Below, in pieces: positions 8,628-15,035 of a stretch of DNA of 15,035 nt. Numbering within the stretch: position 1 is the first letter of the stretch; every line of letters begins with the position of its first letter. Origin of the DNA: DASPKO01 sp035628055 (lineage in GTDB: Bacteria; Planctomycetota; Phycisphaerae; Phycisphaerales; UBA1924); the NCBI GenBank assembly GCA_035628055.1, contig DASPKO010000255.1, positions 1 to 15,035 on the forward strand. Direction: 5' to 3'. Position numbers and translations under genes: made by a program. The notes beneath the pieces are model-generated. The model was not told the origin of the DNA. It ran no database searches and was given only the letters and a program-made list of their open reading frames with translations.

Positions 8628-8655
8628 AATATACCCGCGGCAGCGGCGATTGCAA
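8628..8655 (-). promoter_or_regulatory. Sigma-70-type promoter of the PEP-CTERM gene
   Basis: On the minus strand TTGCAA (8655-8650, 4 of 6 with TTGACA) is followed after 16 bases by TATATT (8633-8628, 5 of 6 with TATAAT). Transcription would start near 8621, giving a leader of about 53 bases. It is the best-looking promoter in the window, and the AT-rich hexamers stand out in this GC-rich DNA. Confidence 0.5.
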
Positions 8656-8676
8656 GAGGCGAGCACGGCGCGCCGG

Positions 8677-8694
8677 TCTCTCTCTCTCTCTCTC
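8677..8694. repeat. (TC)9 dinucleotide tract
   Basis: Nine uninterrupted TC units (GA on the minus strand), starting 22 bases upstream of the -35 of the PEP-CTERM promoter. Dinucleotide tracts this long are uncommon in bacterial DNA and can change length by slippage. It lies outside any gene called here. Confidence 0.9.
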
Positions 8695-8777
8695 GCTCAG
8701 GGCGGTCGTCGCGACCGGCCCAACCGCTGTCAAGCTGGGAAGATTCGGAAACCGTGAGCCGCGGACGGATTAGCGTC

Positions 8778-8890
8778 TGGCCGCGAATGGCGTCACCGCG
8801 GAAAGACGGAGCAGGTGGAGAGGGGAGAGTACTTCGAGGCGGGGGAGCGGCGAGGGGGCGGCCTTGGAGCCCCCTCGCCATTCGCGGCCA
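8778..8890. repeat. 15-bp perfect inverted repeat enclosing a hairpin
   Basis: TGGCCGCGAATGGCG (8778-8792) is perfectly inverted as CGCCATTCGCGGCCA (8876-8890). Inside is a second perfect 11-bp inverted repeat, GGCGAGGGGGC (8849-8859) and GCCCCCTCGCC (8869-8879), with a 9-base loop. The two share 8876-8879, so the structures either compete, or combine as an 11-bp outer stem with the inner hairpin stacked on it. This could be a structured RNA leader, a terminator pair, or the remains of a small palindrome-ended element. No target-site duplication is seen at the edges. Confidence 0.75.
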
Positions 8891-8947
8891 TTGGATTCAT
8901 GCCGATGGCAGTCAGTTGCGCGTTTCGTGATTGTCCAGAGCGCGGAC

Positions 8948-8976
8948 GCCGGAGGGCTCAGACGCCGCCCTCCGGC
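8948..8976. repeat. 9-bp stem-loop upstream of the HsdR-N gene
   Basis: GCCGGAGGG (8948-8956) and CCCTCCGGC (8968-8976) are perfect inverted repeats around an 11-base loop. A smaller CCTCC / GGAGG hairpin (8978-8992) follows at once. No T-run follows on either strand, and no gene ends here on the plus strand, so a terminator role is doubtful. Confidence 0.6.
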
Positions 8977-9015
8977 ACCTCCGGCTTGGAGGGGATCACG
9001 GCCCGTCAGAAGCTG

Positions 9016-9044
9016 TTGGAGCCGGCACTCACCTCGGGTAGGCT
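9016..9044 (+). promoter_or_regulatory. Weak promoter candidate for the HsdR-N gene
   Basis: TTGGAG (9016-9021) and TAGGCT (9039-9044) are separated by exactly 17 bases, but each matches only 3 of 6 consensus positions. The -10 overlaps a small inverted repeat, GGGTA (9036-9040) and TACCC (9048-9052), which could be an operator half-site pair. The position, 38 bases before the start codon, is reasonable. Confidence 0.25.
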
Positions 9045-9081
9045 GGTTACCCGGGTACTCCAGCCGGAACGAGGTGAACTG

Positions 9082-9951
9082 ATGGCCGTCCCGAAGAAAG
9101 TCTGTGAGCGCGTGGCCGCTGCGATGAAGCGCCTGCGACCCGTGATTGAGACCCAGCGCTCCAAGGACGTGGGCGAGGCCGACACGGTCACGCTCGTGAA
9201 GGACGTGCTGGCCGAGGCGTTCGGGTACGACAAGTACGCTGACCTCACCAGCGAGCTGGCCATTCGCGGGACCTACTGCGACCTCCCCATCCGCGTGGAA
9301 GACAAGATCGTCCAGCTCATCGAAGTGAAGGCGATCGGCATCTCGCTGAGCGACCGGCACGTCAAGCAGGCTGTGGACTACGCGGCCAATCAGGGCATCG
9401 AGTGGGTCATCCTCACCAACGCCGTGAGCTGGCGGCTGTACCACGTGCTCTTCCACAAGCCCATCGAGAAGCAGCTCGTGGCCGAGGTGGACCTGGCGGC
9501 ACTCGACTGCCGGCGCGAGGAGGACGTGGAGCGGTTGTATCCCTTCACCAAGGAGGGGTTCAGGAAGGGCGTGCACGTCGAGCTGCGCGACCGCCAGGAC
9601 GCGACCAGCCGATTCCTGATCGCGGCCCTGCTGCTGCACAACGACTCGGTGCAGAACGCGCTGCGGCGCGAGCTGCGCCGCGTGGTGGACATCAACGTGT
9701 CGGAGGACGAGATCGTGCGGGTGCTGGAGGCCGAGGTGATCAAGCGCGACGCGGTCGAGGGCCCCGCGGCCGACGAGGCGGCCTCCCGCGTCAAGCGGGC
9801 CGAAAACCGGGCACTCAAGGCCGAGGCGGTGCGCCGCGGCGGCAACCAGAAGATTGAACCGGCGAACGAGGACAGGACAGCGATGTCAGCAAGTCCACCA
9901 CCTGCCAACCCATCTACATCAACGGAAGTGATGGTCGTCCCACCCAACTAG
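9082..9951 (+). CDS. Orphan type I restriction enzyme HsdR N-terminal domain protein (PD-(D/E)XK nuclease fold)
   Basis: A 289-residue protein matching the HSDR_N type nuclease domain but with no helicase part. A helical start (MAVPKKVCERVAAAMKRLRPVIETQRSKDV) leads into the PD-(D/E)XK core: Glu32 in GEADT, FGYDKYADLTSELAIRGTYCDLPI with Asp67, QLIEVKAIG with Glu81 and Lys83, then HVKQAVDYAANQGIEWVILTNAVSWRLY. All metal- and catalysis-type residues are kept, so it may cut nucleic acid, but the family is mostly uncharacterised and often stands alone. Residues 170-260 are helical and charged (RRELRRVVDINVSEDEIVRVLEAEV, RVKRAENRALKAEAVRR). The last 25 residues are a Pro/Ser/Thr-rich tail of different composition. 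GAGGTGA at 9071-9077 fixes the start. No hsdM or hsdS gene lies in the window. GC is about 60 % in a sampled block, below the flanks, consistent with transfer. Confidence 0.82.
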   Translation: MAVPKKVCERVAAAMKRLRPVIETQRSKDVGEADTVTLVKDVLAEAFGYDKYADLTSELAIRGTYCDLPIRVEDKIVQLIEVKAIGISLSDRHVKQAVDYAANQGIEWVILTNAVSWRLYHVLFHKPIEKQLVAEVDLAALDCRREEDVERLYPFTKEGFRKGVHVELRDRQDATSRFLIAALLLHNDSVQNALRRELRRVVDINVSEDEIVRVLEAEVIKRDAVEGPAADEAASRVKRAENRALKAEAVRRGGNQKIEPANEDRTAMSASPPPANPSTSTEVMVVPPN

Positions 9952-9994
9952 TCAGCCAGATCGAGCCGCAATGCAGGAGGTCCAAATCGCTCCG

Positions 9995-10246
9995 CTATTG
10001 CCGGCTCGCACTCTTCAACGACGGGGCACGTCGAGCCAACACAGCTACTGCCCAGTCTCGAATCGGATCGGTTGGCTGGCCCTGGGGGGCGCTCATTAGG
10101 ATTCCGACCGCCAACTCAATCATGCGATCGTCACTGCCACGCTTGCTGAGCGCGAGACTCACTTGGCTGCATAATGCAGCAACAGCGAGCGGCATCCCGA
10201 TGAGCGCGATTATTTGCGCCACGTCCTTGAGATCGGCGAGCGCCAC
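9995..10246 (-). CDS. Tiny membrane-anchored protein of unknown function
   Basis: An 83-residue frame starting at GTG. Residues 5-33 (DLKDVAQIIALIGMPLAVAALCSQVSLAL) include a probable membrane helix; the rest is a small soluble part, DRMIELAVGILMSAPQGQPTDPIRDWAVAVLARRAP. The pattern of a helix ending AVGIL, a Pro/Gln-rich turn, then a P-x-R-x-W-A-V helix recalls the soluble end of other small one-helix unknowns, so I think it is real, but no family name is justified. An in-frame stop lies 54 bases upstream (10300-10298), so the start must be near here; there is no Shine-Dalgarno. It converges with the HsdR-N gene (43-base gap) and lies in lower-GC DNA, suggesting both belong to one accessory segment. 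Confidence 0.5.
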   Translation of the reverse strand: MALADLKDVAQIIALIGMPLAVAALCSQVSLALSKRGSDDRMIELAVGILMSAPQGQPTDPIRDWAVAVLARRAPSLKSASRQ

Positions 10247-10300
10247 ACGCTGGTGATCAGAATCAATACTGCCGGCACTAGAGCTGCAAGCCGAGCTTCA

Positions 10301-10317
10301 GTGGCATGCAATGCCAC
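10301..10317. repeat. Short inverted repeat downstream of groEL
   Basis: GTGGCAT and ATGCCAC form a perfect 7-bp inverted repeat around GCA, about 105 bases past the groEL stop in the 176-base gap between groEL and the 83-residue gene. It may act as a weak 3' structure or a protein-binding site. No T-run follows. Nothing else is recognised in that gap. Confidence 0.3.
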
Positions 10318-10422
10318 GCTCCGAACCGGAACTTCGGCTGTCGAATACTTGGCATCCGGTTGTGGGAGCGTGCCACTTTTAAAGGGTGTCGCCAACCTGT
10401 CGGCTGACGGCACCTGCTTGAT

Positions 10423-12072
<1,650 letters not shown>

Positions 12073-12188
12073 GGGACGGGGTTCTCCTTGAGGGTTCTTG
12101 CGTTTCACCGTCGGAGCGCGCCGGGGCGCGGGGCCGACGGGATGACTGTCAATGACGTGTGATGGACCAGGTTCCGTGCTTCTCACAG

Positions 12189-12217
12189 GCCGCGGGCGGT
12201 GATTCCGCGCCCGCGGC
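12189..12217 (-). terminator. Strong hairpin between the 71-residue gene and groEL
   Basis: GCCGCGGGCG (12189-12198) and CGCCCGCGGC (12208-12217) form a perfect 10-bp stem with a 9-base loop. On the transcribed strand it begins 5 bases after the stop of the 71-residue gene and lies about 115 bases before groEL. There is no U-run. Likely roles are partial termination, setting the groES to groEL ratio, or an RNA-processing/stability site. Confidence 0.5.
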
Positions 12218-12221
12218 GGGT

Positions 12222-12437
12222 CTAGCCGATGCGAATCCACGCGATGCGTTCGGCGTCGAGAATGAAGACGTGCTTCCCATCCGTGACCTTGATGAGGTGG
12301 TCGGCCTCGTCGGGGATGAGCATGGCGTGGGGCACGCGGCACTCGGCCATCTCGCTCCCCATCTGCACGAAGACCACGGCCAGGTCACGCTGACCGTTGA
12401 GCTCGTGCAGGGCCTGGCGGAGCTGGGAGGGGGTCAT
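12222..12437 (-). CDS. 71-residue unknown protein encoded between groES and groEL
   Basis: I do not recognise a family. The sequence starts [23 protein letters not shown] (a helix), followed by alternating short strands: [39 protein letters not shown]. It looks like a compact alpha-plus-beta domain, perhaps an SH3- or LSm-like barrel, with no membrane segment, signal or cysteine pair. Third-position GC is high as in real genes here. It sits on the same strand 78 bases after groES and is followed within 5 bases by a strong hairpin, which supports it being a true cistron of the groES transcript. There is no clear ribosome site before the ATG. A co-chaperone or regulator role is suggested only by position. 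Confidence 0.6.
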   Translation of the reverse strand: MTPSQLRQALHELNGQRDLAVVFVQMGSEMAECRVPHAMLIPDEADHLIKVTDGKHVFILDAERIAWIRIG

Positions 12438-12448
12438 GGGGAAGGTGC

Positions 12449-12490
12449 CGAGGTGTCGAGGTGTCGAGGTGCCGGGGGGCCGGGGGGCCG
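12449..12490. repeat. Short tandem repeats between groES and the 71-residue gene
   Basis: Three copies of an 8-base unit CGAGGTGT (12449-12456, 12457-12464, 12465-12472, the last ending in C) are followed by two copies of CCGGGGGG (12472-12479, 12480-12487) and a partial third. They fill much of the 78-base gap. The arrangement suggests slippage-prone filler that sets the spacing between the two cistrons. Confidence 0.75.
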
Positions 12491-12515
12491 GGTATGGGGG
12501 TGCCTTGGCCGCGCC

Positions 12516-12884
12516 TTAGTCGATCACCGCCAGGACCTCGTCCTCGGACATGATCAGGAGTTCCTCCTCGCTCCCGAGCCCGCCGAGCTTCACCTCGGTG
12601 CCGGCGTACGACGAGAAGATCACCCGGTCGCCCTTCTTGACCGAAAGGGGGATGAGCTCGCCCGTCTCGGTGTTGAGGCGCCCCGTGCCGACCGCGATGA
12701 CGGCGCCGGTCTTGGGCGTGTCCTTGGCCTTCTCGGGCAGATAGATGCCGCTCTCGGTGCGGCTCTGGGCCTCGTCGCGCTTGATCAGGAGCTTGTCGCC
12801 CAGCGGGCGGATCGCGGCCGGGGACGCGGTGCGCGTCCCGTTCTTGGTCGGGGCGGGGGGCGTGGGGGCGGAGGTCTTGGCCAT
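12516..12884 (-). CDS. groES: Co-chaperonin GroES (Hsp10) with N-terminal extension
   Basis: A 122-residue GroES, the heptameric lid of GroEL. The core begins near residue 25 (IRPLGDKLLIKRDEAQSRTESGIYLPEKAKDTPKTGAVIAVGTGR), with the mobile loop at about 40-57, and continues with LSVKKGDRVIFSSYAGTEVKLGG and EELLIMSEDEVLAVID. About 24 extra Ala/Pro/Thr-rich residues (MAKTSAPTPPAPTKNGTRTASPAA) precede the core, making it longer than the usual 95-100. The ATG at 12884 is preferred because AAGGAG lies 10 bases upstream (12895-12900); a TTG at 12893 would be too close to that site. It follows the receiver-like gene by 64 bases. There is no CIRCE or obvious heat-shock promoter in that gap, so transcription may come from further upstream. 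Confidence 0.95.
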   Translation of the reverse strand: MAKTSAPTPPAPTKNGTRTASPAAIRPLGDKLLIKRDEAQSRTESGIYLPEKAKDTPKTGAVIAVGTGRLNTETGELIPLSVKKGDRVIFSSYAGTEVKLGGLGSEEELLIMSEDEVLAVID

Positions 12885-12948
12885 CGCTGTCAATCTCCTT
12901 CGGGGTTGCGGTGTGGTTCGGTGAGTCCAACGGGAATCGTCGGCGGGC

Positions 12949-13611
12949 TCAGCGCCCGGGCTGGCCGGGCGGGGCGGTCGTCTCGGGCGGCATCGTGCCG
13001 GGACCGGAGCGAAGGTCCTGGCCCGGCCACCGGTCGTGGTAGTGTCGCCGCAGCACGCGGCGCAGCAGCTCGAGCATGAGTTCGAGATCGGCGGCCGCCC
13101 GGTCGACGACGGCGAACGCGTCGCAGCGCAGCGCCGCGGCGAGGCAGCGGGAATCGTCGCGCCGGCCGCGCGCCTGGCGGATCACGACGGTGGGCGGGGG
13201 CGACTCGAGCCGGCGCAGGAGCTCCAGCACGCGCGGTCCCGCCTCGGCCCCGCCGGGCCCGCCGTGCACCGGACAGTCGTTCCAGGGAAGGCTGAGATCG
13301 ACGACCGCGATGTGGACGGGGTGGGACCGGATCGTCCGCTCGGCCTGGTTGGCGCTCCGGGCCCGCAAGGCCTGCACACCCATGGGTGCCAGGAGGTGCG
13401 GGAGAGCGTCGGCCCAGGCGTCCGACCGCCAGGAGGCGCACGAGAGAAGGAGGTTCAGTCGTCCGGGACCCGGGGCGGTGGCGGCGTCGGTCCCGCCGGC
13501 CGGCTGCTCGGCTTCACCGCCTGCCGGCCGACGACCGCCGGCCCCCGAGCCGGGTCCGGCGGGCTGGCAGCAGCAGGGAGGCACGCCGTGTTGTGGCTGA
13601 TCCGGCACCAT
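12949..13611 (-). CDS. Atypical receiver-domain-like protein upstream of groES
   Basis: A 220-residue protein in two parts. Residues 1-50 are a Pro/Gly/Ala-rich, probably disordered leader with CCC at 13-15. Residues 51-190 resemble a response-regulator receiver: LNLLLSC (strand 1), HIAVVDLSLPWND with Asp105 at the phosphorylation position, RVLELLRRLESPPPTVVIRQAR (helix 3, strand 4) and CDAFAVVDRAAADLELMLELLRRVLRR (strand 5, helix 5). The acidic pair after strand 1 is missing (SCASWRSD) and the conserved Lys after strand 5 is replaced (VVDRA), so normal phosphotransfer is doubtful; it may be a pseudo-receiver. There is no DNA-binding domain. ATG 13611 was chosen as the nearest Met before the domain; the frame stays open to 13785 and no ribosome site decides. 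On the same strand as groES, 64 bases apart. Confidence 0.6.
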   Translation of the reverse strand: MVPDQPQHGVPPCCCQPAGPGSGAGGRRPAGGEAEQPAGGTDAATAPGPGRLNLLLSCASWRSDAWADALPHLLAPMGVQALRARSANQAERTIRSHPVHIAVVDLSLPWNDCPVHGGPGGAEAGPRVLELLRRLESPPPTVVIRQARGRRDDSRCLAAALRCDAFAVVDRAAADLELMLELLRRVLRRHYHDRWPGQDLRSGPGTMPPETTAPPGQPGR

Positions 13612-13788
13612 CGCGTGCCGGACGGGAGGCAAGGCCGGTGCCCGGCGGGAGGCTGCGCCCCGCGGTCCGATCCGGCCGGTCAAGCCCGGGATGGTGTCCG
13701 GGGGCTGCCAGGCGCCCGACGGCCCGGAGCGGGGTGTGCCAAATCGGCAGGCTTGCGCCCGCCCCGGCGCCCGGCCCCGGCGCACCTT

Positions 13789-14775
13789 TCAAGCGGGACG
13801 GCGGAGCTTGGCCAGGATCCGCTCCCGCGGGGGGACCCGGATGTTGGTCGCCAGGCCGACCGCCCCGAGCAGCCTGATGAACAGGTAGCTCAGGTCGATC
13901 TCCCACCAGCGGAGGCCATGGCGGGCCGAGGTCGGGAAGGCGTGGTGGTTGTTGTGCCAGCCCTCCCCCAGGGCCAGCACGCCCATGATCGGGTTGTTCC
14001 GGCTCTCATCGTGGCTGCGGAACGGCCGGGAGCCCCAGAGGTGACAGATCGAGTTGACGCTCCACGTCACGTGGTGGACGAAGAAGAGCCGCACCAGCCC
14101 ACCCCAGATGAATCCGAGCAGCACGCCCATCCATGAGAGCGTGAGCAGGCCGCCGAGGGCGGCCGGGATGGCCAGCCCCAGGACGACCCAGAGCGGGAAG
14201 AGCTTGCTGGCCCGACGGATGAGCGGGTCGCGGATGAGGTCGGCGGCGTAGCGCGCGGTGTCGGGGGACCGGAGCCCGTGCGCAAAGAGCCAGCCCATAT
14301 GGGCGTGCCAGAACCCGCGGATGACGCCGCGCACGCCCCCGCCGAACGCGTGCGGGGAGTGCGGGTCCTCGGCGTGGTCGCTGTGCTGGTGATGCCGACG
14401 GTGCGTCGCGGCCCAATCGATGACCGGACCCTCGACGGCCATGGACCCCAGCGCCGCGAGGATGAAGGCCACGGGCCCGGGGGTAGTGAAGGAGCGGTGC
14501 GTGAAGAGCCGGTGATAACCGACGGTGACGCCGATCGCGGTCGCCAGGTACATCGTGCCCAGGATGAGGAGGTAGACCCAGTTGAAGGCGACACCCCAGA
14601 GCAGCGCGATCGCCGTGATGAGCCCCGCGAAGGGGACCACGACCGCGACAAGATTCACCAGGCGCACGGCGAGCTGGCGGCCCCGGCCCGCGTGGGCGCA
14701 GGCCGCGGCGGGCGTGCCGGGGCGCGGGTTGTCGTACGAAGCGTGTGACGTCGCCAGCGTGGTGGTATGGTTCAT
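13789..14775 (-). CDS. Acyl-CoA/acyl-lipid delta-9-type fatty acid desaturase
   Basis: A 328-residue integral membrane di-iron desaturase that puts a cis double bond into acyl chains using O2 and an electron donor, adjusting membrane fluidity. All three histidine boxes are present: H88RLFTH93, H125RRHH129 and H274NNHH278, along with the family motifs GVTVGYHRLFTHRSF, VIDWAATHRRHHQHSDHAEDPHSPH, FFVHHVTWSVNSICHLWGSRPF and GEGWHNNHHAFPTSARHGLRWWEIDLSYLFI. Membrane helices are seen near residues 38-60, 65-84, 101-117, 193-212 and 215-232. The length is normal for the bacterial delta-9 (OLE1/DesC-like) group without a cytochrome b5 domain. The first 35 residues are polar. There is no Shine-Dalgarno before the ATG. 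The gene stands alone between the receiver-like gene and an unknown membrane gene on the same strand. Choice between acyl-CoA and acyl-lipid substrate cannot be made. Confidence 0.94.
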   Translation of the reverse strand: MNHTTTLATSHASYDNPRPGTPAAACAHAGRGRQLAVRLVNLVAVVVPFAGLITAIALLWGVAFNWVYLLILGTMYLATAIGVTVGYHRLFTHRSFTTPGPVAFILAALGSMAVEGPVIDWAATHRRHHQHSDHAEDPHSPHAFGGGVRGVIRGFWHAHMGWLFAHGLRSPDTARYAADLIRDPLIRRASKLFPLWVVLGLAIPAALGGLLTLSWMGVLLGFIWGGLVRLFFVHHVTWSVNSICHLWGSRPFRSHDESRNNPIMGVLALGEGWHNNHHAFPTSARHGLRWWEIDLSYLFIRLLGAVGLATNIRVPPRERILAKLRRPA

Positions 14776-14947
14776 GAGTTGCTGAGCGCCCCCGGGCCGC
14801 GCCCCCCTTTTGCATGACCCGGCCCGGTGTTTGTTGGCCGGCGAGTCGTGTTCAGATAGTACGGTCCGGCGCCGGCGCCGGGTCGGCGCCAGGCCAAATC
14901 GGACAAAGACCGTAGCGATATCGAGGGTGGCGCCGGCCCGCGAGTCG

Positions 14948-15035
14948 TCAGCGGTCCAGGCGCGGGCCCGCCGCGTCCGCCGCCGGCGCGCGGTTCTTGT
15001 CGAGGACGGCCACCAGAATGAGCACGAAGGCCGCC
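14948..15035 (-). CDS. C-terminal end of an unidentified probable membrane protein (cut by window edge)
   Basis: Reading leftwards from the right edge, 28 codons run to a TGA at 14950-14948. The peptide reads AAFVLILVAVLDKNRAPAAD followed by AAGPRLDR: a hydrophobic run that looks like the end of a last membrane helix, then a short polar tail. Codon third positions are GC-rich as in neighbouring genes. The fragment is too short to name. It lies on the same strand as the desaturase, 172 bases upstream of it; that gap holds three GGCGCC-containing palindromes (for example 14868-14879) and a TACTAT that has no matching -35. Confidence 0.4.
   Translation of the reverse strand, partial: AAFVLILVAVLDKNRAPAADAAGPRLDR

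Larger units (their letters stand above)
8695..9081. other. Gene-poor stretch with inverted repeats between the PEP-CTERM and HsdR-N genes
   Basis: Together with 8569-8694 this forms the longest gap in the window (513 bases). A frame is open from 8815 into the nuclease gene, but its N-terminal part (rich in Gly, Arg, Pro, crossing hairpin sequences) does not look like protein, and a proper ribosome site occurs only before 9082. I see no tRNA-like or transposase-like sequence. The stretch holds a 15-bp inverted repeat with a nested hairpin (8778-8890), a 9-bp stem-loop (8948-8976) and a weak promoter candidate (9016-9044). From about 8890 the base composition becomes more AT-rich. Confidence 0.6.

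Noticed and set aside
12147..12152. Perfect minus-strand TTGACA between the 71-residue gene and groEL
   Set aside because: At 16-18 bases downstream there is only GC-rich sequence and no -10-like hexamer. A groEL promoter here is possible but not supported.
12885..12948. CIRCE (HrcA operator) or sigma-32 promoter upstream of groES
   Set aside because: No TTAGCACTC / GAGTGCTAA repeat and no CTTGAAA-type -35 with CCCCAT-type -10 found in the gap.

Overview
The window looks like chromosomal DNA of a GC-rich (roughly 70-75 %) planctomycete, probably of the Phycisphaerae type. This is inferred from gene content: two stand-alone type II pseudopilin-like proteins with FTLIELLVVIAIIALL-type N-termini, a secreted protein with a VPAPG / hydrophobic / RRRR PEP-CTERM tail, a sorbosone-dehydrogenase-type protein next to a monohaem cytochrome, and weak or absent Shine-Dalgarno sites at several genes. 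No rRNA, tRNA, CRISPR array, insertion sequence or phage gene was seen.

Layout. 1-564 (-) is the N-terminal part of a pyruvate dehydrogenase E1 beta subunit that runs off the left edge; it is missing from a simple ORF list because its stop lies outside the window. 794-2665 (+) holds a pseudopilin-like protein, a small bitopic acidic-tailed protein and a DinB-family protein. 2667-6186 (-) holds a secreted alpha/beta hydrolase whose nucleophile serine is replaced by glycine, a secreted PQQ/sorbosone-type dehydrogenase and an overlapping monohaem cytochrome c; the last two look like an electron donor/acceptor pair. 6304-7625 (+) holds a second pseudopilin, a GC hairpin and a four-helix membrane protein. 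7768-8568 (-) is a PEP-CTERM protein with a readable promoter.

About 8570-10420 is different: a 513-base gene-poor stretch with a (TC)9 tract, a 15-bp inverted repeat with a nested hairpin and a further stem-loop, followed by an orphan HsdR-N-type PD-(D/E)XK protein (+) and a tiny membrane protein (-). Sampled 60-base blocks here are about 55-63 % GC, lower than the flanks, which suggests an acquired or relic accessory segment.

10423-13611 (-) is a chaperonin cluster in transcription order: degenerate receiver-domain protein, groES, a 71-residue unknown, a strong hairpin, then groEL. Its unusual points are the unknown gene between groES and groEL and the receiver-like protein directly upstream. 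13789-14775 (-) is a delta-9-type fatty acid desaturase with all three histidine boxes. 14948-15035 (-) is the C-terminal end of an unidentified probable membrane protein.

No complete new defence or biosynthetic system is evident. The best leads are the chaperonin cluster with its two extra genes, the serine-less hydrolase, and the structured non-coding DNA before the orphan nuclease.
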